Below, one piece after another: positions 8,664-17,953 of a stretch of 41,598 nucleotides of DNA. The stretch covers positions 1 to 41,598 of the forward strand of contig JALRLY010000241.1 of the NCBI GenBank assembly GCA_023647555.1. The letters run 5' to 3'. The notes under the pieces were generated by a model. The model was not told the origin of the DNA and ran no database searches. It saw only the letters and a list, made by a program, of their open reading frames with translations. Position 1 is the stretch's first letter, and the number at the start of each line of letters is the position of its first letter. Position numbers and translations under genes: made by a program. The stretch is from Pancytospora philotis (lineage: Eukaryota > Microsporidia).

Positions 8664-9866
8664 ATGAGCGAGTTTGCCGTCGAGGGTCTGCTGCTGAAGG
8701 AGAAGGACGCGGCGCTGCGCATGGGCGAGGAGGGCGTCGGGCTCAGGGTCGGCGGCGAGAAGATCGCGCTTCTGAAGGAGGACATAAAGACGGTGGAGGT
8801 TTTCCGCGCGACCCGCGGCTTCTGCCTGCGCGTCAGCACCGCCGAGGCCACGTACGATCTGCTCAATCTGCACGAGTCGATGATCAGCCGCCTCAGGACG
8901 GCGTGCGCGCAGCTCTACGGCATAACGCTGGCCGTCACTGAGCTGGAGACGCTCGACACCGTGCACGGCGATCTGCTCTACGCGAACGGCGTCGTGACGC
9001 TGCAGGGCGCGCGCCCGGTGTTCTCCATCCCCAAGGAGGCGATCGGCAACATTGTGGAGCTGAAGGACGAGCTCGAGTTCCACCTCGGCGACACTGAGAT
9101 CGTCTTCCACACGACCAGCAACGTGTCGCAGCTGCTCGGCAACAAGCTCTCGGAGGTGGCGTGCGTCGTGAACGACATCAACTGCCTGCATCCGCGCTCC
9201 AAGTCCACGCTCATCTTCTACGACAGCCACTTCGTGCTGAAGGGCTCGTCCTACGACCACCCCGTGCTCTACAGCGACGTGGAGGAGATGCAGTTCCTGC
9301 GGCGGGACACGCAGCACTACCTCGTGACGCGGCTTGCCACGCCCGTGGTGCAGGGGCAGACGCGCTACGAGGCGCTGGTGTTCCTGGTGGGCGACCGCGA
9401 GATCGACGTTGCGGCGGCCGACCCGCGCCTCAAGCCGTTCTACTCCGGCGACCAGGCGGATGTGCTGCTGGACATCATGGAGGCGCTCATCAAGATCAAG
9501 GCGCAGGAGTCCATCACGTCTTTCCAGTGCACGAGCAAGGTCTTCGAGGGCCACCTCTTCTGCCTGCCGAGCGCGCTGCAGTTCCTGCCGAAGTCGCTCA
9601 CGATCCCGCTCTCCGAGATTTCCTACGTCGAGTTCTCCCGGATCAACCTGAGTCTGGCGCAGGCCAAGACCTTCGATCTCACGGTGTTTGCCGGGAAGGT
9701 CCACTACTTCAAGGGGATCCACAAGGACAAGTTCAACGATCTCGAGCTGTACTTCAACGACAACGGGATCAAGATGGTCTCGGAGGTCATAGAGGAGAGC
9801 GAGTCGTACTCGCACGGCGACAGCTCTGGCTCTGATCTCTCCAACATCATCGACAGCGACGAGTAA
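8664..9866 (+). CDS. POB3: FACT complex subunit POB3 (SSRP1-like)
   Basis: A 400-residue homologue of the FACT histone chaperone subunit that, with SPT16, loosens and restores nucleosomes during transcription and replication. The N-terminal dimerisation/PH region is followed by the SSRP1-type PH pair: EAIGNIVELKDELEFHLGD near residues 130-150, and in the second PH domain the typical F.G.L..LPSALQFLPKSL and ISYVEFSR strings near 290-330. It ends with a short acidic serine tail (SSGSDLSNIIDSDE). There is no HMG box, as in yeast Pob3. Codons are strongly G/C-ending. Start at the AAAATTTCCCCC motif. Confidence 0.9.
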   Translation: MSEFAVEGLLLKEKDAALRMGEEGVGLRVGGEKIALLKEDIKTVEVFRATRGFCLRVSTAEATYDLLNLHESMISRLRTACAQLYGITLAVTELETLDTVHGDLLYANGVVTLQGARPVFSIPKEAIGNIVELKDELEFHLGDTEIVFHTTSNVSQLLGNKLSEVACVVNDINCLHPRSKSTLIFYDSHFVLKGSSYDHPVLYSDVEEMQFLRRDTQHYLVTRLATPVVQGQTRYEALVFLVGDREIDVAAADPRLKPFYSGDQADVLLDIMEALIKIKAQESITSFQCTSKVFEGHLFCLPSALQFLPKSLTIPLSEISYVEFSRINLSLAQAKTFDLTVFAGKVHYFKGIHKDKFNDLELYFNDNGIKMVSEVIEESESYSHGDSSGSDLSNIIDSDE

Positions 9867-10057
9867 GCGTTAAATTCTTGGAAATGGCCGTGTCTTTGTT
9901 TGCACTGTGGGTGTAGCGTGGTTGGGTGTGGAAGACTCATTTGCGCGCTGAGCCTTCGGCAAATCAGCCTCGATCAATGCTAAATAGACTCAGGGTTCAA
10001 ATTAATATTTAATTCCGATTGATTGTTTTGAACAACAAATAGCTTAAAAGCCCTTAG

Positions 10058-11977
10058 ATGCTGACACAGGCAGAGATCCTGCGCAACACAAGCAGAACGA
10101 CGCTGCCCACGTTCGACTCGATCGAGTACAGAGACGAGCCGTCCTGGTTCAACCGGATCAGCCGCTTCGCGACCTGCCTGATACCCGACACGGTGCTCAG
10201 GGGCATGGGCGGGATGAGCAACAGCCAGGTGCTGGCATGGCGGGAGAAGGTGACGCTGTGCACGTTCATATTCGCGTGCTGCTCGTCGCTGGGGCTGATG
10301 ACCTACGGGATGGGCAAGATCGCGGGCACCGCGAGCGGCCGCGTGGTCGCCAACATCGTGCTCTGGGTGAACACGGTCACGATTTTCTCGCTGATCATCG
10401 CCAAGTTCACGCTCGCGACGATCTACGCGTGGTACTCGCGGGCGCGCCCGGTGTCGGTGCGCGGGAACACGCCCATCATCCTGCAGGTGACGTGCTACTC
10501 GGAGGGCGAGAGCGGGCTGCGCGCGACGCTCGACTCGCTGGCGCAGCTCGACTACAACGACGAGTACAAGCTGATCGTGGTGGTGTCCGACGGCGACATC
10601 AAGGGCCAGGGCGAGGCCGAGTCCACGCCCGAGATCCTGCGGCGGATCTGCGACGTGGACGACAGCGAGCCGTGCGGCTACGTGTCGCTGGCGCCCGGGC
10701 ACAAGCGCTACAACCGCGCGACCGTCCACGCCGGCACGTACGAGAAGGACGGGCGCCGCGCCAAGATTCTGCTGATCAACAAGTGCGGGAACCCCGAGGA
10801 GGTGGCGCGGAAGGGCAACCGCGGCAAGCGCGACTCGCAGGTCATCACGATGGGCTTCTTCTCGCGGCTCTTCTACAAGGACCGGCTGTGCCCGCTGGAC
10901 CACTGCATGTACCGGAAGATCGCCAAGCTGCTGCCCGCGTGCAAGCCGGAGGACTTCGAGATTCTGCTGATGGTCGACGCGGACACGGTCGTGAGCCCGG
11001 ACGCGATCACGAAGATGGTCTCCGCCTTCGAGCACGACTCGAAGATCATGGGGCTCTGCGGCGAGACGCAGATCGTGAACAAGTTCGAGAGCTGGGTCAC
11101 AGCCATCCAGGTGTTCGAGTACTACATCTCGCACCACCTCGCCAAGAACTTCGAGAGCGTCTTCGGCGGCGTGACGTGCCTGCCGGGCTGCTTCTGCATC
11201 TACCGCCTCAAAATTACCACGGACGAGCACGGGAACATCAAGAACCACGCGGACAGGAAGCTGTACGACACCGAGACCTGGACGTGCGTGCCGATCCTCG
11301 CGAACCCGCTGATCGTGGCGCCGTACTCGGTGTACGAGGCCAAGACGCTGCACGAGAAGAACCTGCTGCACCTCGGCGAGGACCGCTACCTCACGACGCT
11401 GCTGATGAAGAACTTCTACAAGCGCAAGCTCATCTTCCTGGCGTCGGCGAAGTGCCAGACGTGCGTGCCCGCGGACTACGCCACGCTGCGCTCGCAGCGC
11501 CGCCGCTGGATCAACTCGACCATCCACAACATGTTCGAGCTCGTGGTCGTGGACAAGCTCTGCGGCACGTTCTGCTGCTCCATGCAGTTCATCATATTCG
11601 TCGAGCTGTTCGGCACGCTCACGCTCCCCGCGGCCATCATCTTCACGGGCGTGCTGCTCGCCTCCGCCTTCACGGGCGAGCCGGCTTGGATCCCGCTGAT
11701 CATGCTTGCGGGCATCCTCGGGCTGCCCGCCGTGCTCATCATGCTCACCACGTTCGAGTTCTCCTACTGGTTCTGGCTGGTCATCTACATCTTCGCGCTG
11801 CCGATCTGGAACTTCTTCCTGCCGGTCTATGCCTTCTGGAAGTTCGACGACTTCTCGTGGGGCGACACGCGCAAGGTGGAGGGCGGCAACGCCAAGGACG
11901 AGATCGGCGAGTTCAACCCGTCGTCGGTCAAGATGACGCATCTCCACGAGAACGAGATCGAGGCGCTCGAGGAATAA
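10058..11977 (+). CDS. Chitin synthase, class IV type, short form
   Basis: A 639-residue membrane glycosyltransferase using UDP-GlcNAc to make chitin, a main component of the microsporidian endospore. Two membrane segments lie near residues 65-125. The catalytic domain follows, with QVTCYSEGESGLRATLDSL, a VDADT motif (D307/D309), the EDR triad at 441-443 and the QRRRW processivity motif at about 480-484. A cluster of membrane helices near 500-600 completes the core. The large N-terminal myosin or cytochrome-b5-like regions of many fungal class IV/V enzymes are absent. The stop overlaps AATAAA. Upstream there is only an AAAAGCCC run, not the full AAATTT motif. Codons are very G/C-rich. Confidence 0.93.
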   Translation: MLTQAEILRNTSRTTLPTFDSIEYRDEPSWFNRISRFATCLIPDTVLRGMGGMSNSQVLAWREKVTLCTFIFACCSSLGLMTYGMGKIAGTASGRVVANIVLWVNTVTIFSLIIAKFTLATIYAWYSRARPVSVRGNTPIILQVTCYSEGESGLRATLDSLAQLDYNDEYKLIVVVSDGDIKGQGEAESTPEILRRICDVDDSEPCGYVSLAPGHKRYNRATVHAGTYEKDGRRAKILLINKCGNPEEVARKGNRGKRDSQVITMGFFSRLFYKDRLCPLDHCMYRKIAKLLPACKPEDFEILLMVDADTVVSPDAITKMVSAFEHDSKIMGLCGETQIVNKFESWVTAIQVFEYYISHHLAKNFESVFGGVTCLPGCFCIYRLKITTDEHGNIKNHADRKLYDTETWTCVPILANPLIVAPYSVYEAKTLHEKNLLHLGEDRYLTTLLMKNFYKRKLIFLASAKCQTCVPADYATLRSQRRRWINSTIHNMFELVVVDKLCGTFCCSMQFIIFVELFGTLTLPAAIIFTGVLLASAFTGEPAWIPLIMLAGILGLPAVLIMLTTFEFSYWFWLVIYIFALPIWNFFLPVYAFWKFDDFSWGDTRKVEGGNAKDEIGEFNPSSVKMTHLHENEIEALEE

Positions 11978-12034
11978 ATGTTTAATGGTTAGCGTTGGCT
12001 GCGGGCGACCGCAGTATTAATTTAGGCCCAATAC

Positions 12035-13408
12035 ATGTTCCAGGATGTTGACGCTGTTTACGTTCGCGGCGCAGCCCCGATGTTTGCGCTGCTGGAGCCT
12101 GTACTAAACAACATACAGCTGCGGTACGGCCTGTCGCTCCTCGTTGTCCTGCTGGGCAGCTACAGGCGCGCGGAGATGCGCTGCGCCCGCGTGGCAACGG
12201 TGTTCCTGGCGCTCTACTTCGCGTACGGGGCCCGGCAGGTCTCCTTCATCGCGGCGAGCCTTGCGCTCAACCTGGGGCTCTTTGCGCTCAAGATCCCGGC
12301 GGTGAACGAGTATGTGTACGTGGCGCTCAACATCGTGATCCTCTACATCTTCAAAATCTTCGGCCACCGCGTCGATCCGTACGTGCAGTCGACCTACGAC
12401 ATCTCGGGCTTTCTGATGCTGATGGTGATCAAAATGAGCTACCTGGCCAGGGACTGGCGCGATTTGGAGCGCACAGCAGCGGCGAGCAGCAGCGGCAACG
12501 ATGCCGCGCAAAACGCCGCGGCGAACGGTCAAGCCGGACAGACCCGCGTGAGTAATAAGGCAATAAGGCCGTGCCTGGGCGACGCGCTCGACTACGTGCT
12601 GTTCATCCCGGGCATTCTCTCCGGGCCCACGCCCAGCTTCGGCGAGTACATGGCCCACAAGAGCGGCCCGTCGCGCGGCTCCGTGCCGACCGCCAAGCTG
12701 CTCAAAACGCTGCTGTTCCTCACCATCTACACGTGCTTCGTGGGCCAGCCGTTCCAGCAGTGGATCCTCGCGCAGGACAAGCCGCTGTACAAGCGGCTCG
12801 GGTGGCTCTACCTGTACAACGCGGTGCTCCGCATGAAGTACCACTTCATCTGGGGCTTTGCCGACTGCTGCTTCATCATGAACGGCTTCGACGACCTTCT
12901 GAACATCGACTTCAGAAAGGTCGAGCTCACAGTCTCCGTGCGGGAGATCTCGGTGAACTGGAACAAGTTCATGAGCCGCTGGCTCAGGACGATGTTCTTC
13001 GACCGCTTCAAGGAGAGATCGAAGGCGAAAGCTGCCATCCTCACGTATGTGATCTCGTCGTTCGTGCACGGGATCAACGCGTGCTACCTCATCTTCTTCT
13101 GCTCCCTGGCCGTGTTCTCCAGGACGATCACGCGGGTGAACGAGCTTCTGCACTTCCAGGCGCTCCAGCAGCTGCAGATGATCGGCTTCGTCACGTTCTT
13201 CTCCATGCCGTTCTACCTCCTGAGTCTGAAGCAGACGTATCTGATCTGGAAGTCTGTGTACTTCTACGGACTGGTCTACTGCTTCGGCCTGATGCTGCTG
13301 TTCCAGATCGTCGACATGTGCAGAAGAGCCCACAAAAATGGAGAAAGCATCAATAAGAACGGCACGAATGCAGGTAAAGATAGCACCTATGCGAAGAAGC
13401 AGCAGTAA
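12035..13408 (+). CDS. ALE1: MBOAT lysophospholipid acyltransferase (ALE1-like)
   Basis: A 457-residue polytopic ER-type enzyme that transfers acyl groups to lysophospholipids. The MBOAT hallmarks are present: a conserved WNKFMSRWLRTMFFDR segment (asparagine of the active region) near residues 308-324 and the catalytic histidine in SSFVHGINACYLIFF near 343-357. Hydrophobic helices span most of the chain. A low-complexity Ala/Asn/Ser loop lies near residues 145-170. It starts 57 bp after chitin synthase; AATTTAGGCCC lies just upstream of the chosen ATG, with an alternative ATG at 12080. It fits a parasite that remodels scavenged host lipids. Confidence 0.85.
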   Translation: MFQDVDAVYVRGAAPMFALLEPVLNNIQLRYGLSLLVVLLGSYRRAEMRCARVATVFLALYFAYGARQVSFIAASLALNLGLFALKIPAVNEYVYVALNIVILYIFKIFGHRVDPYVQSTYDISGFLMLMVIKMSYLARDWRDLERTAAASSSGNDAAQNAAANGQAGQTRVSNKAIRPCLGDALDYVLFIPGILSGPTPSFGEYMAHKSGPSRGSVPTAKLLKTLLFLTIYTCFVGQPFQQWILAQDKPLYKRLGWLYLYNAVLRMKYHFIWGFADCCFIMNGFDDLLNIDFRKVELTVSVREISVNWNKFMSRWLRTMFFDRFKERSKAKAAILTYVISSFVHGINACYLIFFCSLAVFSRTITRVNELLHFQALQQLQMIGFVTFFSMPFYLLSLKQTYLIWKSVYFYGLVYCFGLMLLFQIVDMCRRAHKNGESINKNGTNAGKDSTYAKKQQ

Positions 13409-13575
13409 ATACTTATCCCTTTGTTTTTATGGTGTGTACGGCACAGCGGAGAGCACAGTTACCTTATGATAGCGTGTGCCCATTGTAAACCAGCCCAATA
13501 CAGTCGCCAAATTTGGTACCAATACGCCTCGGCGTATAAAATGCTTCAGACAAAAATATGTAAATAATAGCCAGT

Positions 13576-14970
13576 TTAATTCCCGCCCTCCATGGCGATA
13601 TTCTCGTCAGGCCGTTCTGGGGCATCGCGAGGATTAACCAACTGTTCTAGCTCGCACCCCAGCTCTTGGTTCTTAATTTCCAGCTTCCTATTCCTTATCA
13701 TTAAAGCCGTTAGGGTGAGTGCACAAATTGCAAACCCGCCCAAAACTAGCACTGGCCCCATTATATGATCAATGCCATGCTTGATCTGATGTGCGGCGCT
13801 ATCTTCGGCTGGATTCGGGCGCTGGCGGACCGGCACGCTGAAAGGGCACTCAAAATTCGCGCTGATTTTAGAACAACTTTCAGCACCGCCTTGTAGCTCT
13901 TCAAAGGCATGCTCGACCAGGCATTTGATGCTGTTGAACACCCTGAACACCTCACTGGTGCGCACATCATCAACGGTGAGATCGCCGAACAGCGGAAGCG
14001 TGGGTGGCTTCTGATGGGAAGCAAGCATGGCGTACTGCTGAGCATGCACGTAGAGCTCCAGGCTTTTCTTGAGCACATATGGCAGCAGGTTAAGCATCCT
14101 GTCATGAAGCGGCCTATGCATCCGCTCAGCCTCGCCATTGAACAGATACGCGCCGACGATCTGGTAGAACTCCTCAAACTCCACGTTGTAGATGGTGTTG
14201 TAGACCTCCATATAGATCCGGCGCACGTATACAAGCACATCGTGCAGGCTGCGGCTCAGCAGGTACTTGACAGTCGGCAGCACTTCCGCTTCATCGAGCG
14301 TCGCGGTGGAGTCGCCCAGACGGCCCACCAGCCTGTTGAGCGTCTCGATATCAGAGGAATTCAGGTGGATGGCGCTGAATGCCGGGCTCTTGAGCATGGG
14401 CTCTATCCTCCTATTGTAGCACTCGTTGGAGAGCAGGAAGTTCCGGATGTCGGTTCCATTTCCCGCACTGCCTAGAATATCGACAACGGTGGGGATTAAG
14501 TCTTCGGCAAAACCATTCAGAACTTGCGCAGCGGAAGTGCCATTCTTTTGGATCAAATCGCGCAATTCGGGGAACGCGGCGCACAGAGGCTTAAGGAAAT
14601 CAGGCTTGGCAGTGCCAGCACCTTTGGGCCGCCCTGCACGCAGTGCTTGCGGAGGGGGTACGTACGCCGTTCCGGTCTTTCCTTCGGTATCAGCGTGTGG
14701 TGTGCTGAAATCAACGCCGGGGTGGCATGTATACACGAGTTCCACATTATGCTTGTTGTGGTAGAACGCCGAACGGATGTAGTCGTTAAAGGCAAAGACG
14801 CCGCGCTTTGCTCGGGCGGGCAACTCGGACAGCACCGCATCCTGGTCGCTATAAGCAGGACTCCCGTACCCCTCTGGCCCGGGCAGGCCCATGGTCATAC
14901 CATTGCTGAGGAGAAGGCCTATGGTCTTTAGCAGTAGCAGAAGACCCTTTAGTATCTGAATTGGATTCAT
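13576..14970 (-). CDS. Secreted/type I membrane protein, tandem copy 1
   Basis: A 464-residue protein of a family I do not recognise. It has an N-terminal hydrophobic signal (ILKGLLLLLKTIGLLL) and a conserved RAKRG dibasic site near residue 55, which looks like a Kex2/furin-type cleavage site. The predicted ectodomain is rich in helices and has few cysteines. Near the C-terminus is one membrane span (VLVLGGFAICALTLTALMI) followed by a short charged tail ending IAMEGGN. The paralogue next door shares the same ends. A TATAAATATGCGC box lies about 18 bp before the ATG, rather than the AAATTT motif of core genes. Role unknown; cell-surface or exported. Confidence 0.75.
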   Translation of the reverse strand: MNPIQILKGLLLLLKTIGLLLSNGMTMGLPGPEGYGSPAYSDQDAVLSELPARAKRGVFAFNDYIRSAFYHNKHNVELVYTCHPGVDFSTPHADTEGKTGTAYVPPPQALRAGRPKGAGTAKPDFLKPLCAAFPELRDLIQKNGTSAAQVLNGFAEDLIPTVVDILGSAGNGTDIRNFLLSNECYNRRIEPMLKSPAFSAIHLNSSDIETLNRLVGRLGDSTATLDEAEVLPTVKYLLSRSLHDVLVYVRRIYMEVYNTIYNVEFEEFYQIVGAYLFNGEAERMHRPLHDRMLNLLPYVLKKSLELYVHAQQYAMLASHQKPPTLPLFGDLTVDDVRTSEVFRVFNSIKCLVEHAFEELQGGAESCSKISANFECPFSVPVRQRPNPAEDSAAHQIKHGIDHIMGPVLVLGGFAICALTLTALMIRNRKLEIKNQELGCELEQLVNPRDAPERPDENIAMEGGN

Positions 14971-15240
14971 GGCGACGAGGCTGTGCGCATATTTATAGTT
15001 TATATTGGCAATAATTCAGACAGCCCTCAGCTACAATGAAATATTGCGCTATACTAGCCAATCTAGGTAGCAGATGGGCCGATTGATTTATTGGATAGTC
15101 CGATATTAGGCATGGCAGCCATTCAAATGTATGCACGACTGCCTAATGCCGCAATAAATGAAAAAGTTCATGCACAGTTGACAGTACTGAGTGCCGTTGA
15201 ATTGAACAGCTAGGAGGCGGCAAATTTTGCTAAAAATAAA

Positions 15241-15500
15241 AAGTCGACGTAAAGCCATAGCGCGTTCATTTATTGGTGTATTTCACATGGGAAAGCGCGA
15301 CGCTCGTGTGTATCTCTTTTGGATGCCGAGGCGGCAGAGAGGGGCGTAGCGGGAGCGAGCGAGATGCGTTCGACTGACGGGATCATCGTACAGATCTGAA
15401 AACACACTATAATAATAAGTTTACTTATCAAAAGAGCTGGATCAGTTAATCAGCTGGTATATAATGCCTCGCACAAAAAATACGTAAAATAGTAGCGAGT
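15241..15500. other. Spacer between duplicated units with a G/C-rich island
   Basis: Most of this spacer is unique to the junction. At about 15290-15400 a G/C-rich stretch interrupts A/T-rich DNA. It encodes only a 20-residue frame from the ATG at 15288. It could be an RNA gene or the remnant of another gene; no known family was recognised. Confidence 0.3.
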
Positions 15501-16898
15501 TTAATTACTGCTCTCCATGGTGATAATCTCATCAGGGTATTCAAGGACACCATAGGCCCTAGCACTCATCAGCCATGCCCGCTCTTTAACCAGCTGCTTG
15601 TTCTCATCTCTCAACTCATTTTTCTCTTTCCGTAAAAAAACACAGTAAGCCGCTGAGAGTGCAAGCGCAAAACAACTGGTTAATAGCGCAGGCAGTAACT
15701 TAATGTCATACTTGACCTGGAGCGCGGTACAATCTTCGGCTGGATTCGGGCGGCGGACGGGCACACTGAAAGGACACGCTGGATTGGCGCTGATTTTAGA
15801 GCAATTGCTGGCTCCACCGTGCATCTCTTCAAGAGCATGCTCTATCAGGCATTTAATGCTGTTGAACATTATGAATACTTCATTGGTGCGCACATCATCA
15901 ACGGTGAGATCACCGAACGTTTGGGGACTTGGCAGCCTCTGATAAGAGGTAAACCTGGCGTCCTCTTGAGCGTATGCATAGAGCAGCATACTTTTATTGA
16001 GCACGGATGGCAGCAGGTTAAGCATCCTGTCGTGAAGCGGCCTATGCATCCGCTCAGCCTCGCCATTGAACAGGTAGGCGCCGACGATCTGGTAGAACTC
16101 CTCAAACTCCACGTTGTAGATGGTGTTGTAGATCTCCATATATATCTGGTACACGTATACAAGTACATCGTGCAAGCTGCGGCTCAGCAGGTACTTGACA
16201 GTCGGCAGCACCTCCGCTTCATCGAGCGTCACGCTGGAGTCGCCCAGACGGCCCAGCAGCTTGTCGAGCGCCTTGATATCAGAAGAATTCAGGTGGATGG
16301 CGCTGAATGCCGGGCTCGTGAGCATGGGCTCCATCATTCTGTTGTAGCATTCGTTGGAAAACAGGAAATCTCGGATGTCGCTTTCGCCTTCAGCTCCGCC
16401 CAGAATTTTTACAATAGTGGGTACGAAGTCTCTGGCAAACTCATTCAGAAACTGCGCAGAGTAGGTTTTATTCTTTTGGATTAAATCGCTTAATTCGGGG
16501 AACGCGGTGCACAGAGGCCTAAGGAAATCAGACTTAACAGTCCCAGCCCTTTTAGGCCGCCCTGCATGCAGTGCTTGCGGAAAAGGCATGTCTGCTGCCC
16601 CGGTCTTCTCTCCGGTGGCGGAGAGCGGCGTGTTGAATTTGATGCCAGGCTGGCATGTCTGCACAAGCCCCACATTGTGCACGTTGTAGTAAAACGGCTC
16701 TGAGGTTATTTCGTTTGAAGCAAGTACGCCGCGCTTTGCTCGGGTGGGTAGTTCGAGCAGCTCCGCATTCTGGCCACTAAAATCAAGGTCTCTGTATTGC
16801 TCAGGCCCAGGCAGGCCCGCGAGCGCACCACTGCTGACGAGGAGGCATATGGTCACCAAAAGAAGTAGCAGATTTTGCAGTATCCGTGCTAGATTCAT
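15501..16898 (-). CDS. Secreted/type I membrane protein, tandem copy 2
   Basis: A 465-residue paralogue of the gene at 13576-14970, with the same order: signal anchor (ILQNLLLLLVTICLL), RAKRG site, ectodomain, C-terminal membrane span (LPALLTSCFALALSAAYCVF) and charged tail ending TMESSN. The N- and C-terminal thirds have diverged strongly. The middle, about 16000-16330, is almost identical at the DNA level, including synonymous sites, which suggests gene conversion. A TATAAATATGCAC box lies about 18 bp upstream of the ATG, conserved with copy 1. Function unknown. Confidence 0.75.
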   Translation of the reverse strand: MNLARILQNLLLLLVTICLLVSSGALAGLPGPEQYRDLDFSGQNAELLELPTRAKRGVLASNEITSEPFYYNVHNVGLVQTCQPGIKFNTPLSATGEKTGAADMPFPQALHAGRPKRAGTVKSDFLRPLCTAFPELSDLIQKNKTYSAQFLNEFARDFVPTIVKILGGAEGESDIRDFLFSNECYNRMMEPMLTSPAFSAIHLNSSDIKALDKLLGRLGDSSVTLDEAEVLPTVKYLLSRSLHDVLVYVYQIYMEIYNTIYNVEFEEFYQIVGAYLFNGEAERMHRPLHDRMLNLLPSVLNKSMLLYAYAQEDARFTSYQRLPSPQTFGDLTVDDVRTNEVFIMFNSIKCLIEHALEEMHGGASNCSKISANPACPFSVPVRRPNPAEDCTALQVKYDIKLLPALLTSCFALALSAAYCVFLRKEKNELRDENKQLVKERAWLMSARAYGVLEYPDEIITMESSN

Positions 16899-17311
16899 AG
16901 TGGCAGGATCGTGTGCATATTTATAGACTATATTGGCAATAAGTCAAGTAGCTTCAACTCTTATAAATAATTAAAACATCCCCACTAATTTGAGTAATAA
17001 ATGCGCTGATTATTCATTGAGTAGCTCAGCGATAGCACTGCCACCATGGGGATGCAAAAGCATGCGCGGCTGCCTGATATTGCAACGGATAAAAAACTCT
17101 TATGGGTTATCGATGGTATCGGACGCAGTCGGACCGCATAGCTGGGCAGCAGAATTTTGCGAAAAAATAGTGCAATTTTAGCACCATCGGTAGCAGCAGC
17201 ACTACAGTTCCTCTGTCACAAAGCCCATAGACATAAACTACTGTGCACTGCTGTTCATCCGCTGCGCTGCATGGCGATTTCACAGCACCACCCGCCGCTC
17301 TCCAGCCGCAG
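16899..17311. other. 413-bp divergent spacer
   Basis: Contains the conserved TATA-type promoter and upstream part of the duplicated unit, then spacer leading into the uS8 promoter. No gene recognised. Confidence 0.5.
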
Positions 17312-17332
17312 AAAAATTTTAAAAAAATTTGC
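17312..17332 (+). promoter_or_regulatory. Duplicated AAAATTTT motif of uS8
   Basis: AAAAATTTT at 17312-17320 is directly followed by AAAAAAATTTGC at 17321-17332. Then CGCGCCCGCCCAT leads to the ATG at 17347. The doubling matches that before eL43, the other ribosomal protein gene. Confidence 0.65.
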
Positions 17333-17346
17333 ACGCGCCCGCCCAT

Positions 17347-17730
17347 ATGAACGCGCTCGCCGACGCTTGCAAGGCCATCAACAACGCATCCCGGGCCAAG
17401 AAGAGACAGGTCTTTGTCAAGCACACAAGCAAGGAGCTGAAGGACTTCCTCATTGAGATGAAGAAGCACGGCTACATCTCTGCGCTTACGTTCATCCAGA
17501 GCGTGAACAAGGAGAAGGCCATCATCGGCCTGAACGGCCGCCTGACCAAGTGCGGCGCGATCTGCCCGCGCTTCCAGTACAAGTGTGACCAGATCCCCGA
17601 GGTTGCCAACCGCCTCAAGCCTGCCAGACAGTTTGGCCACGTGCTTTTCAACACCTCCAAGGGCGTTCTTGACCACAACGAGGCCAACCAGATGCGCGTC
17701 GGTGGCTCTATCATGGGCTTCTTCTATTAA
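17347..17730 (+). CDS. RPS22: Small-subunit ribosomal protein uS8 (S15a/S22)
   Basis: A 127-residue protein binding 18S rRNA in the 40S platform region. The family N-terminus MNALADACKAINNA, the middle MKKHGYIS, NGRLTKCGAICPRF and the C-terminal GGSIMGFFY are all present. The length is typical. An in-frame codon run starts earlier (17329), but the family N-terminus and promoter motif support the ATG at 17347. No intron. Confidence 0.96.
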   Translation: MNALADACKAINNASRAKKRQVFVKHTSKELKDFLIEMKKHGYISALTFIQSVNKEKAIIGLNGRLTKCGAICPRFQYKCDQIPEVANRLKPARQFGHVLFNTSKGVLDHNEANQMRVGGSIMGFFY

Positions 17731-17953
17731 AGCTACCTAATATACGTGCCTTTTGTTCTAGTATGTTTTGCTCGTGCATCCATCTGTATTTATGGTCCTT
17801 GGCCCGTCGGTGCTTTTTCTGGGCTTAAAAAATCATAGTCCGTCTGCTAAGCGCATCACAGCACACAAATGGAAAAATAAAACAGAAGCGAACCATCGCT
17901 CACTAGTTTATTTACATGCAGAGGCTGGCCAAAATCTACAGAGCCCGCCTGCG

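Larger units (their letters stand above)
13535..17170. repeat. Tandem segmental duplication, about 1.93-kb period
   Basis: Two direct copies, about 13535-15240 and 15460-17170, each contain one secreted-protein gene plus matching flanks. The downstream flank (TAAAATGCTTC.. / TATAATGCCTCG..) and the upstream flank match: TATAAATATGC promoters, a GCATG..CGGCTGCCTGAT-like block, and AATTTTGC at 15220 and 17153. The offset between copies stays near 1925-1933 bp. Confidence 0.8.

Noticed and set aside
9990..10012. GGGTTCAAATT resembling a tRNA B box
   Set aside because: Flanks do not pair and the region is only a 191-bp spacer before chitin synthase.
9980..11947. 655-codon open frame antisense to chitin synthase
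   Set aside because: Arg/His/Val/Leu-rich product typical of the complement of G/C-rich coding DNA; the plus strand has all chitin synthase motifs.
12104..13333. 409-codon frame antisense to the MBOAT gene
   Set aside because: Shadow frame; catalytic motifs and membrane helices are on the plus strand.
15288..15350. 20-codon frame possibly encoding a tiny basic ribosomal protein (eL41-like)
   Set aside because: The product has aromatic and hydrophobic residues and lacks the Arg/Lys run of eL41.
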